DNA from: Flavobacterium sp. LC2016-23
GTDB lineage: Bacteria > Bacteroidota > Bacteroidia > Flavobacteriales > Flavobacteriaceae
Reading direction: 5' to 3'
Length of the DNA stretch: 64,000 nucleotides
NCBI RefSeq assembly: GCF_009674775.1
Contig: NZ_WKKE01000004.1
Coordinates: 1 to 64,000 of the forward strand
A program made the position numbers and the translations under genes. Positions 16,255 to 23,347 of this stretch are shown piece by piece (within the stretch, counting starts at the first letter, position 1; each line of letters begins with the position of its first letter). Under the pieces are notes generated by a model. That model saw only the letters and a program-made list of their open reading frames with translations. It ran no database searches and was not told the DNA's origin.

Positions 16255-17013
16255 TTAGTTGTTTTCTGCTCTTGCAGCGCCCAAAATCGCTCCGGAATTC
16301 GTATCCTGAACAAAACCAATTACTTCAAAATCTTTGGCTATAAAATCTTTTGGTGCGGCAACAATGGTACTTCCGTTTCCGTTATTTTTTAGTGCAACAC
16401 TATGAAGTTCTTTTACAATCTGATAATGGGACAAAACACGATTGGCATTCTCTCCTCTTTTCACATTGCTTTTGGCTGATTTCTGTACCACCGCAAGCAG
16501 CAATCGACTGTTTTTTGAGATCCCGTTTACGGAATAATGTACATTCAGTTTATTATTTACCGTAGTTGTCTTCAAAGTTACTTCGGCAGTTGCAGGTTTG
16601 GAAAGTGCGCTGCTGATTGCATTTCGAACGGTGACTTCATCAGAACCGATATAATCCTTTTTACCGTTTACAACAACCTGTGGTGTATAAATGGGTTCTT
16701 TTCCGAGCCACTTGGCATAATCGTATTGTCTCCTGGTATACTCCTGATTACTAAAAATATCTTTCCAGCCCTGTCTGTCCCAATAATCGACATGATACGA
16801 AAGCACATAGACCTGGCCGTCTTTATTTTCATTTTGAATTTTCCCCAGCAACTCATCTGCGGGCGGACAACTGGAACAGCCTTCCGAAGTAAATAACTCC
16901 AAAACAGCAATTCCTTTTGTAGCTTTTTGATCCGGATTATTCTGGGCGCAACTGCTCATTCCGATTAGCAGTAACACGCTTGCAAAAAGGGAAGATGTTT
17001 TTATTTTTTTCAT
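16255..17013 (-). CDS. DUF1223 thioredoxin-fold lipoprotein
   Basis: This 252-residue protein has a lipoprotein signal peptide with lipobox cysteine C22 (GMSSCAQN) and a DUF1223 domain: VLELFTSEGCSSCPPADELL with a CSSC redox-type motif near residues 46-49, then YTPQVVVNG, a thioredoxin-like cis-Pro region. DUF1223 proteins are annotated as secreted thioredoxin-like proteins without a proven reaction. A terminator of the upstream Ohr gene lies just in front, so it is probably a separate transcript. Confidence 0.88.
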   Translation of the reverse strand: MKKIKTSSLFASVLLLIGMSSCAQNNPDQKATKGIAVLELFTSEGCSSCPPADELLGKIQNENKDGQVYVLSYHVDYWDRQGWKDIFSNQEYTRRQYDYAKWLGKEPIYTPQVVVNGKKDYIGSDEVTVRNAISSALSKPATAEVTLKTTTVNNKLNVHYSVNGISKNSRLLLAVVQKSAKSNVKRGENANRVLSHYQIVKELHSVALKNNGNGSTIVAAPKDFIAKDFEVIGFVQDTNSGAILGAARAENN

Positions 17014-17035
17014 GATTTCTAAATTAGGATCAATA

Positions 17036-17066
17036 AAAAGAAACCCCTTCGATGGAAGGGATTTTC
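17036..17066 (-). terminator. Terminator of the Ohr gene
   Basis: On the minus strand CCCTTC and GAAGGG (17045-17060) form a short hairpin followed by GTTTCTTTTT. Confidence 0.6.
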
Positions 17067-17076
17067 TTTTAGGAAA

Positions 17077-17508
17077 TTAAAGAATAGTAATCTCCACATT
17101 AATATTTCCTCTTGTCGCTTTAGAATACGGACAAGTCTTGTGCGCTTCGGCAGCAATTGCTTTTGCTGTTTCAGGTTCTAAACCCGGAAGACTGATATTT
17201 AAGCGGGCTTGTAAAGAGTATTCTCCGGCGGTTACCGCCAAATCTACCTCAGTATCTACAGCCGTTTCTGCCGGCAGTTTGATGTTCATTTTTCCGGCTG
17301 CAATGCCCATGGCACCAATAAAGCAGGCCGACCATCCAGCAGCAAATAACTGTTCCGGATTGGTTCCCGGTCTCAAAGAACCCGGAGAAGTCAGTTTCAC
17401 ATTCAGGTTATCATCTGAACTTCTGGAAGCCCCTTCGCGCCCTCCTGTTGTATGTGTTTTTCCGGTATAAAGAATTTTTTCCGGCTGTGAGATGTTTGAA
17501 TTTTCCAT
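17077..17508 (-). CDS. Organic hydroperoxide resistance protein, Ohr family
   Basis: This 143-residue protein belongs to the Ohr branch of the OsmC superfamily. It has KILYTGKTHTTGGREGASRSSDDNLNVKL-type N-terminal features (described over residues 11-40), catalytic C61 in AGWSACFIGAM and the resolving Cys in KTCPYSKATRGN near residue 127. Ohr reduces organic hydroperoxides through lipoyl or thiol reductants in the cytoplasm. No OhrR (MarR-type) gene is adjacent, so its regulator lies elsewhere. Confidence 0.9.
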   Translation of the reverse strand: MENSNISQPEKILYTGKTHTTGGREGASRSSDDNLNVKLTSPGSLRPGTNPEQLFAAGWSACFIGAMGIAAGKMNIKLPAETAVDTEVDLAVTAGEYSLQARLNISLPGLEPETAKAIAAEAHKTCPYSKATRGNINVEITIL

Positions 17509-17548
17509 GATTGTAATTTTTAAATTGTTTATTGTTTATCGTTTAATC

Positions 17549-17590
17549 TTGATTCTATATTCTTGATTCTATATTCTTGATTCTATATTC
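17549..17590. repeat. Three 14-bp tandem repeats TTGATTCTATATTC
   Basis: Perfect units at 17549, 17563 and 17577, followed by an imperfect CTCCCAACTCCTAACTCCCA stretch. This lies between the hydrolase and Ohr genes, in a minus-strand direction spacer of 113 bp. Confidence 0.9.
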
Positions 17591-17621
17591 TTTACTCCCA
17601 ACTCCTAACTCCCAACTCTCC

Positions 17622-18626
17622 TCATTTCCCAAATCCATCTGCATCAATAATCGCCTGTGCAAATGCTTTCGGATCTTCCTGAGGCACGTTATGTCCAATT
17701 CCTTTTAAGATTCGGTGTTCGTATTTCCCTTTGAATTTGTTTGCATACGCTTTTCCATCCGCAAAAGCACCGTCAAAATCACTACCGATAGTTATCGCCG
17801 GAACTGTAATATCAGGTCTTGCGGCTAATCGTTTTTCCAGGCTGTCGTATTTCGATTCTCCCGCTTCAAGGGACTGACGCCATCTGTAGTTATGAATTAC
17901 AATGGCCACATGATCCGGATTATCAAAAGACTGTGCCGTCTGATCGTAGGTCGCTTTATCGAAATTCCAAAGCGGAGAAGCCAGTTTCCAGATCAGTTTA
18001 TTGAATTCATAGGTATTTTGTCTGTATCCGGTTTTCCCTCTTTCCGTAGCAAAATAGTACTGATACCACCAGCCGTATTCCGCTGTTGGAGGCAGCGGTT
18101 TTAAGTTCGCCTCCAGATTTACTACAAGATATCCGCTTACCGAAACCAGACCGTTTACGCGTTCCGGCCAGAGCGCTGCCACGGCCACGGCTGTTCTCGC
18201 TCCCCAGTCAAATCCGCCAATCGTTGCTTTTTTGATTTTGAGCGCATCCATCAATGCAATAACATCACTGGCCAAAGCAGCCTGTTGTCCGTTTCTGAAA
18301 GTAGCATCCGAAAGGAAACGAGTCGTACCAAAACCTCTTAAATAAGGCGTAATCACCCGGTAGCCTTTCGCCACTAAAATTGGCACCACTTCACTATAAC
18401 TGTGAATATCGTAAGGCCAGCCGTGAAGCAGAATAATCGGACTTCCTGTTGCAGGACCTGCTTCGGTATACCCCACATTCAATAATCCTGCATTGATTTG
18501 TTTTAAGGTGCCCAGAGAACTGCTTATCCCGATTGTATTCGTTTGTTTTTCTGATTGCGCCTGACTAAAATTCGCACTTAGAAAAAGCACTGTCAGCAAA
18601 ACGATTTTGTTTCGTATAGTTTTCAT
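17622..18626 (-). CDS. Secreted alpha/beta hydrolase of the epoxide hydrolase / dehalogenase type
   Basis: The 334-residue form starts at ATG 18626 (MKTIRNKIVLLTVLFLSANFSQAQ, a signal peptide). An upstream in-frame ATG at 18671 would lie on the -7 box, so it is rejected. The fold is alpha/beta hydrolase: HGWPYDIHSY oxyanion segment, nucleophile Asp140 in GGFDWGA and a GIGHNVPQEDP catalytic His near the C-terminus. An Asp nucleophile points to epoxide hydrolases or haloalkane dehalogenases rather than esterases. Its promoter carries the 21-bp direct-repeat site shared with the epoxide hydrolase upstream and the DoxX gene. Confidence 0.87.
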   Translation of the reverse strand: MKTIRNKIVLLTVLFLSANFSQAQSEKQTNTIGISSSLGTLKQINAGLLNVGYTEAGPATGSPIILLHGWPYDIHSYSEVVPILVAKGYRVITPYLRGFGTTRFLSDATFRNGQQAALASDVIALMDALKIKKATIGGFDWGARTAVAVAALWPERVNGLVSVSGYLVVNLEANLKPLPPTAEYGWWYQYYFATERGKTGYRQNTYEFNKLIWKLASPLWNFDKATYDQTAQSFDNPDHVAIVIHNYRWRQSLEAGESKYDSLEKRLAARPDITVPAITIGSDFDGAFADGKAYANKFKGKYEHRILKGIGHNVPQEDPKAFAQAIIDADGFGK

Positions 18627-18668
18627 ATTATTTTGATTTTCAAAATATTGATTCATTAATTTCTTTAT

Positions 18669-18743
18669 CAAAGATACCCTGACAATGATCGTTTTACAAT
18701 CAGAAAAAAGGTCAAACGGACAAAGTAAGGGCTGAATTGGACA
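18669..18743 (-). promoter_or_regulatory. Promoter and direct-repeat regulator site of the hydrolase gene
   Basis: In the gene direction: TGTCC (18743-18739), 21 bp later TGTCC (18722-18718, inside TTTGTCCGTTTGACC), then TTG (18699-18697), 20 bp, and TATCTTTG (18676-18669). The -33/-7 pair is complete and the layout equals that of the sites near 13.7 and 20.1 kb. Confidence 0.8.
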
Positions 18744-18758
18744 GTGTTGAATTTGAAT

Positions 18759-20051
18759 TTATTTACGTAATGATTTAAAAGCGGCACGAAGTTCAATGGT
18801 AAAAATTTGTGGCTCTTCCCATGAGGCAAAATGACCGCCTTTGTTTACTTCATTAAAATAACTTAGGTTTTTATAGGCTCTTTCCGCCCAGCTTTTCGGC
18901 GCCTGATAGATTTCTCCGGGAAATACGGTTACGGCAACCGGAATTTTGATCTCTTGTGTTTTTTGTTCCACCACATTAAAGTTGTTGGTGTTGTTTTCCC
19001 AATACAATTGTGCAGATGAATTGGCCGTATTGGTAAACCAGTACAAAGAAATATCATCCAGCATTTCGTTTTTGGTCAGTGATTTTTCCGCATTTCCGCC
19101 GCTGTACGTCCATTCGTTGAATTTATCCAGGAAAAACGAAGCCAGTCCCACCGGAGAATCGGTAAGTCCGTATCCTAAAGTCTGAGGGCGTGTGACCATC
19201 ATTCCGGCGTACCCTCCGCCTCGGGTGTACAATTTATTCAGCGAAACAAAAGCCGCTTTTTCCTTAACCGATAATCCTGCAGGTGCGGGATCTCCGTTTT
19301 TCAAAGCTTTAGCAACATCTGCCGGAACTGTGGCAGGCATATTCACATGAATGCCCAACAATCCTTCCGGAGCCTGACGTGCCATGGCATCTGCAACCAC
19401 AGAACCCCAGTCACCGCCTTGCGAAACATAATGTTTGTACCCCAGACGTTTCATTAAAACATCCCAGGCAGCACCAATTTTTTCAGGTCCCCAGCCGGTT
19501 CCCGTTGGTTTTTCAGAGAAACCATAACCAGGCATGGAGGGAATGACAAGATCAAAAGCATCTTCGGCTTTTCCGCCGTAAGCGGTAGGATCTGTTAAAG
19601 GTCCGATCACTTTCAAAAGTTCAAAGAAAGATCCCGGCCAGCCGTGGGTAATGATTAACGGTAAGGCATTTTTGTGTTTCGAACGAATGTGAATAAACTG
19701 AATGTCCAATCCGTCTATAATAGTAATGAATTGCGGCAATGCATTCAGTTTGGTTTCTGTTTGGTGCCAGTCGTAATCGTTTCCCCAATATTTTACCAAA
19801 CCCTGAATCTGGGCTAATTTCACTCCCTGTGACTGATCCGTCACGGTTTCCTGTGCAGGCCATCTGGTCGCATTGACACGGTTGCGAAGGTCTGTAATGG
19901 CTTCTTCCGAAACACTGATGTGATACGGGCGAATGGCTGCTGCATCCGCTGTATTTTTCTGTTGCGCAAATCCTGTGGCAGCAATCAAAATAAGCGCGCC
20001 TGTCGCTAGTACATTCGATAAGCTGCGTCCGGTGGTTGTATTTGTTTTCAT
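18759..20051 (-). CDS. Secreted epoxide hydrolase with EHN domain
   Basis: This 430-residue protein has a signal peptide (residues 1-29, cleaved near TGFAQ), an epoxide-hydrolase N-terminal (EHN) region (about 38-150, IRPYHISVSEEAITDLRNRV, TRWP, YWGNDYDWH), HGWPGS oxyanion motif (136-141), nucleophile D214 in GGDWGS and catalytic His in GGHFASWEEP near residue 406. This is the microsomal-type epoxide hydrolase layout, here exported. It is followed in the same direction by a second Asp-nucleophile hydrolase with its own promoter; both carry the same regulator site. Confidence 0.92.
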   Translation of the reverse strand: MKTNTTTGRSLSNVLATGALILIAATGFAQQKNTADAAAIRPYHISVSEEAITDLRNRVNATRWPAQETVTDQSQGVKLAQIQGLVKYWGNDYDWHQTETKLNALPQFITIIDGLDIQFIHIRSKHKNALPLIITHGWPGSFFELLKVIGPLTDPTAYGGKAEDAFDLVIPSMPGYGFSEKPTGTGWGPEKIGAAWDVLMKRLGYKHYVSQGGDWGSVVADAMARQAPEGLLGIHVNMPATVPADVAKALKNGDPAPAGLSVKEKAAFVSLNKLYTRGGGYAGMMVTRPQTLGYGLTDSPVGLASFFLDKFNEWTYSGGNAEKSLTKNEMLDDISLYWFTNTANSSAQLYWENNTNNFNVVEQKTQEIKIPVAVTVFPGEIYQAPKSWAERAYKNLSYFNEVNKGGHFASWEEPQIFTIELRAAFKSLRK

Positions 20052-20093
20052 CTTTTTTGATATTAAATTATGATTATCGGTTCATTTCTTCGT

Positions 20094-20168
20094 CAAAAGT
20101 ATTTCGATAATCCACGTTTTAAAATCAGAAAACAGCCCAAACGGACAAAGAGCAGGTTGAAATGGACA
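20094..20168 (-). promoter_or_regulatory. Promoter and direct-repeat regulator site of the epoxide hydrolase gene
   Basis: In the gene direction: TGTCC (20168-20164), 21 bp later TGTCC (20147-20143, inside TTTGTCCGTTTGGGC), and TACTTTTG (20101-20094). The TGTCC to -7 distance equals the other two sites. No clear -33 element, which fits activator dependence. Confidence 0.78.
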
Positions 20169-20177
20169 GCTGGTATT

Positions 20178-20290
20178 TTAACCGCAATGGACGCAAGGTT
20201 TTTTTATAATAGGAACTTTGTAAAAACGCTATGTTCGCAAAGCTATATCTAAATAACTTTGCTCCCGATAGGTATCGGAATTGCTGTTAA
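20178..20290. repeat. Intergenic inverted-repeat element, copy C (one-armed remnant)
   Basis: TTAACCGCAATGGACGCAAG and GTTCGCAAAGCTATATCT match the left arm of copy A at 9419. The right arm is missing; only a short AACTTTGC segment follows. Confidence 0.7.
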
Positions 20291-20296
20291 AATAAA

Positions 20297-20329
20297 TTGT
20301 AAATAAAATATTACTTTTTTATATATTTG
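20297..20329 (+). promoter_or_regulatory. Candidate promoter for the tandem structured RNAs
   Basis: TTG (20297-20299) and a perfect -7 box TATATTTG (20322-20329) are 22 bp apart. Transcription would begin near 20336, about 30 bp before the first RNA stem. Confidence 0.55.
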
Positions 20330-20366
20330 CAATCTCTAAATACAAAAATGCCACCAAGAAAAATTG

Positions 20367-20452
20367 CCCGTGCAGTATGGTGGCGGTATTGGAAACAACC
20401 GCAACGCACTTTGTAACGTAGGAACACCTTAGCTGTGCGGGTTCTTTTTTTC
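20367..20452 (+). ncRNA. Structured RNA element, tandem copy 1
   Basis: CCCGTGCAG (20367-20375) pairs with CTGTGCGGG (20433-20441), using two G-U pairs. Inside are GGTG/CACC and the hairpin GCGGT-loop-ACCGC with loop ATTGGAAACA. A T-rich run follows (TTCTTTTTTT). Copy 2 keeps the stems with changed bases on both sides, so base pairing rather than protein sequence is conserved. It may belong to a flavobacterial RNA family such as Flavo-1, but that identification was not tested. Confidence 0.65.
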
Positions 20453-20487
20453 TAATCACAAAAAATACCATCCAAAAAAAACTTTTA

Positions 20488-20568
20488 CCCGTGCGGTATG
20501 GTGGCAGTATTAGAAACAACTGCGACGCTCTCTTTACAGCGTAGGACACCTTAGCTGCACGGGTTTTT
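20488..20568 (+). ncRNA. Structured RNA element, tandem copy 2
   Basis: CCCGTGC (20488-20494) pairs perfectly with GCACGGG (20557-20563). Inner elements are GGTG/CACC, hairpin GCAGT-loop-ACTGC with loop ATTAGAAACA, and hairpin ACGCT-loop-AGCGT. A T-run follows directly, so the closing stem doubles as a terminator. Offset from copy 1 is 121 bp. Confidence 0.68.
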
Positions 20569-20730
20569 ATTTTTCTGTTATTTGAAATACCCGTATAAAT
20601 ACGTATTGTGTTGTTTATGTAATTCGTTTACACTTGTTGGTAATAAATATTAGTGGTTATGGATTTCCGTCAAATACATTATAACTAAAATGTAATCTTT
20701 GTTTATATAACTAAACTTAATAATAATATT

Positions 20731-21276
20731 ATGAAAAATACCTTAACCCTCATTTTAATTTTATTTTCTATTATTTCTTATTCACAAAAAGAAAATGTAG
20801 AATCTTCGACAAGAATATTTATTGACAAAGCACAATTTACAAGAATCAATAAAGATTGGAATACAACCGCAGAGTTTAAATCTGGAATAGGGGAATATGT
20901 AAATTTTTATCCAATAGAAGTTATTGATATAAAAACAGGTACAAAAGTAAATGCTCTGCAGGTAGATATGTTCATTAAAAATCCCGAAACCTTTAAAACT
21001 GCTTGGATCGGAATTGATGAAATTGAAGAATTTATAAGTTTTGTTGAAGATAATGTTATTCCAAATCTTGATTTAAAATTAAAAGATAAGTCTTCTGAAT
21101 TTATTTTCAAAGCAAAAGAAATGACAATGTATTATTTGGTTTATGAAAAAAATAAAAAAATCACTATAAAATTAAATAGTTATGATGATGATAAAGTTCT
21201 AAACTATACATTTTGGACGGAAACTCAAGTAGATAAAATTCCTAGATTGTTATCTGTTTTGAAAAAGATTAAATAA
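20731..21276 (+). CDS. Secreted protein of unknown function
   Basis: I do not recognise this 181-residue protein. It has a clear signal peptide (residues 1-19, MKNTLTLILILFSIISYSQ), then a mostly beta-patterned body with segments such as EVIDIKTGTKVNALQVDMFI and WIGIDEIEEFISFVEDNVIP. It is AT-rich compared with the flanking metabolic genes, like the two genes after it (17 bp to the next ATG), so the three may form one transcript and one acquired block. A role with the downstream nuclease-like genes is possible but not shown, since its export signal places it outside the cytoplasm. Confidence 0.6.
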   Translation: MKNTLTLILILFSIISYSQKENVESSTRIFIDKAQFTRINKDWNTTAEFKSGIGEYVNFYPIEVIDIKTGTKVNALQVDMFIKNPETFKTAWIGIDEIEEFISFVEDNVIPNLDLKLKDKSSEFIFKAKEMTMYYLVYEKNKKITIKLNSYDDDKVLNYTFWTETQVDKIPRLLSVLKKIK

Positions 21277-21293
21277 TAAATCGGAATTTAACT

Positions 21294-22394
21294 ATGACAT
21301 TTAAAGAAATTGGGAATAAGATTGACAGCACAGCCAAAAATGAAAAAAGGATTGCTCGAATAACATGGAATGAAAATGGATGGGTAAAACCATCCGGTTT
21401 AAAAGGAAAAAGCAAAAATAAAAAAACTCATGAAGGTCAATTTGGTTATGGACATGAAGAATGGCTATTTGATACTAGTAAATTAATTGACGGCTTTCAT
21501 TATGGATTTTTAGAGCCTATTAGAAAGCAACAAAAAGCTTATACAAATAATATTTATAATGTTTGGTTGTATACAATTGATAGTATTACTAAAAAAAGAT
21601 ATTGGATTGGGGAAATTAATAATGTAGAAGTAATTGATGATAATCATGCGCAAAAAATAAAGAATAGATACATTGAGAATAATTGGCATAATGAAATGAA
21701 ATCTCAAATAATTGATTGTGGAGCAAATGCAAAAGGTTTTTCTGAGTGGAATGGAGTTGATTTATTTAATATAAAATTTTCACCTAGAGATATCAATTTT
21801 AATAGTGCATATTTTGAATTACCAAAAAATAGTAAAATCTATGAATTATCGCGCTATACTTTTGCCAATTATAGAGAAGAATTTAGAAAAGATAAACTAG
21901 ATAACAGTTTTAGCTTTATCTCAGATTCAGAAAAAAAACATAAAAATAATGAAGATGCAGTTATAAAAAATTCTCATTATAATAGAACACCAAAAGCAAT
22001 CGAAGTTACTTACGTACATAAAGCTCTTTGCGATGGATTAAAAACAATTTTAAAATCACAATATGGATCTGAAAATATAAGTACAGAATTAGATAGTGGA
22101 TATTCAAATAATAGAATAGATTTAGTGGTTAGAAATAATAATGAATATATTTTCTATGAAATTAAAGCATATAATTCAACCAGAACTTCAATCAGAGAAG
22201 CAATCGGTCAATTAATGGAATATTGTTTTTGGATAGATAAGGAAAATGCAAAAAAATTAATTATTGTTTCGCAAAAACTTGGAGATTTAGATGATGCTAA
22301 AAATTATATCAAACATATAAGGAAAAAGTTATCAATTCCTATATATTTTCAAACTTATGATTTGTCAACTAAAGAACTTTCCGAAGAATATTAA
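21294..22394 (+). CDS. PD-(D/E)XK nuclease-like protein with an N-terminal beta-rich domain
   Basis: This 366-residue protein has two regions. Residues about 45-120 (GYGHEEWLFDTSKLIDGFHY, later YNVWLYTIDSITKKRYWIGE) look like a compact beta domain, possibly of the PUA/EVE type that reads modified bases; this is inference. Residues about 236-345 match a PD-(D/E)XK core: D276 in NRIDLVVR, E289-I-K291 in FYEIKAY, and a Q-containing helix REAIGQLMEY (301-310). A reader plus nuclease layout is typical of modification-dependent (type IV) restriction enzymes. It is AT-rich and lies 19 bp before a second nuclease-like gene. Confidence 0.65.
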   Translation: MTFKEIGNKIDSTAKNEKRIARITWNENGWVKPSGLKGKSKNKKTHEGQFGYGHEEWLFDTSKLIDGFHYGFLEPIRKQQKAYTNNIYNVWLYTIDSITKKRYWIGEINNVEVIDDNHAQKIKNRYIENNWHNEMKSQIIDCGANAKGFSEWNGVDLFNIKFSPRDINFNSAYFELPKNSKIYELSRYTFANYREEFRKDKLDNSFSFISDSEKKHKNNEDAVIKNSHYNRTPKAIEVTYVHKALCDGLKTILKSQYGSENISTELDSGYSNNRIDLVVRNNNEYIFYEIKAYNSTRTSIREAIGQLMEYCFWIDKENAKKLIIVSQKLGDLDDAKNYIKHIRKKLSIPIYFQTYDLSTKELSEEY

Positions 22395-22413
22395 TTAACT
22401 ACCTTATTTAAAA

Positions 22414-23040
22414 ATGACTCAAGAACAATTTGTCGAAAAAATACATTTATACACTCAAAATGCTAAAAACTTAATCGAAGGTGACGGAGGTTATAATATT
22501 CAAAGAGGAATGGCTCATGTAACTTCGGGTTACGTTGAAGATTTATTTGCACTCTATTTAGCTACAAAAATTAACAGATTGGATTTACAATATTTAGTGG
22601 ATAAAGTAACTTCAATACGTTTTAGTAAAAATGGAAAAGCTACTAAATTTAAACCAGATTTATCTATTATAAATTCTGAAAATATTTTGACTCATTATTT
22701 TGATTTAAAAACAAATTTAGGTTGGAATAGGGATTTAGCATCTTACTTAAAAACCAAAAACGAATTTATTAATAAAATTAAAGGTAAAAATGCTTGGATT
22801 CATTTTGATAAAGACAATGTTCAGGGAATTAAAATATCTGAAAAGCTGAAATATAAAATGGTTGTTGTTTATGGATGGAATATCAATAGAGAGCAAATGG
22901 CGCAAAATATTAGAATAGCAAAAGAGTATGAAAATGTAGAGCTCTTTATCTTAAACAATTTAGATGAAAATAAAATCCTCACAATTGAAAACGAAGATTT
23001 TGAAAGATTACACACAGAAACATTAAATCTTTGCAACTAA
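22414..23040 (+). CDS. Second PD-(D/E)XK nuclease-like protein
   Basis: This 208-residue protein is not assigned to a named family. It shows the order expected of a restriction-endonuclease fold: E42 in SGYVEDLFALYLA, P81-D82 in FKPDLSIIN and D97-L-K99 in YFDLKTN, with predicted beta strands around the last two. The C-terminal half (KMVVVYGWNI, NVELFILNNL) continues the alpha/beta pattern. It follows the preceding nuclease-like gene by 19 bp and shares its AT-rich codon use. Together they may be a two-subunit restriction or anti-phage system. No methyltransferase is present nearby. Confidence 0.6.
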   Translation: MTQEQFVEKIHLYTQNAKNLIEGDGGYNIQRGMAHVTSGYVEDLFALYLATKINRLDLQYLVDKVTSIRFSKNGKATKFKPDLSIINSENILTHYFDLKTNLGWNRDLASYLKTKNEFINKIKGKNAWIHFDKDNVQGIKISEKLKYKMVVVYGWNINREQMAQNIRIAKEYENVELFILNNLDENKILTIENEDFERLHTETLNLCN

Positions 23041-23099
23041 TAAATCAATCATAAATTTCGATTATTGTATTTTTGTTATTGTTTAAAAGAAATAACCCA

Positions 23100-23270
23100 A
23101 TGCAAAGAAACCAGAAAGAAGAAGTCCAGGCCCTGCAGGACACCATATACGTTTTAGGTGGAAAATGGAAACTGCCGATCATCAATTCGATTTGTAATGG
23201 CAATCATCGGTTTACGGAGCTTCAGCAAATATCCTCGGAATAACTTCGTGAATGTTATATCAAAAAGCCT
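23100..23270 (+). pseudogene. Decayed HxlR-family regulator gene
   Basis: ATG 23100 opens 47 codons that match the start of HxlR winged-helix proteins (VLGGKWKLPIINSICNGNHRFTEL) and stop at 23241. In the neighbouring frame the next residues read ILGITS-stop-MLYQKA, where HxlR proteins have a GITSRML-type motif, so the gene has a frameshift plus an Arg-to-stop change. The wing and dimer helix are missing. It lies just upstream of the LLM oxidoreductase gene, which it may once have regulated. Confidence 0.7.
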
Positions 23271-23347
23271 GACATTTTTACCAAAATTTTAGGTTTTTCA
23301 AAACAATTTCGTAACCGTAAAAAAACTGAATTTAGTATCTTTACGTC

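Noticed and set aside
18627..18671. Upstream start of the alpha/beta hydrolase
   Set aside because: It overlaps the -7 box and removes the signal peptide from the N-terminus.
20319..20549. Minus-strand ORF of 76 codons over the structured RNAs
   Set aside because: It spans both RNA copies and part of a promoter, has no matching protein pattern, and is an accident of the repeated stems.
20367..20563. tRNA genes (75-76 nt with a 7-bp closing stem)
   Set aside because: There is no T-arm with GTTC-type loop, no anticodon arm in the right place and no CCA context; the inner helices form a different junction.
20336..21276. Type III toxin-antitoxin (RNA repeats plus toxin gene)
   Set aside because: The repeats are far longer than ToxI units and the following protein has a signal peptide, unlike a ToxN endoribonuclease.
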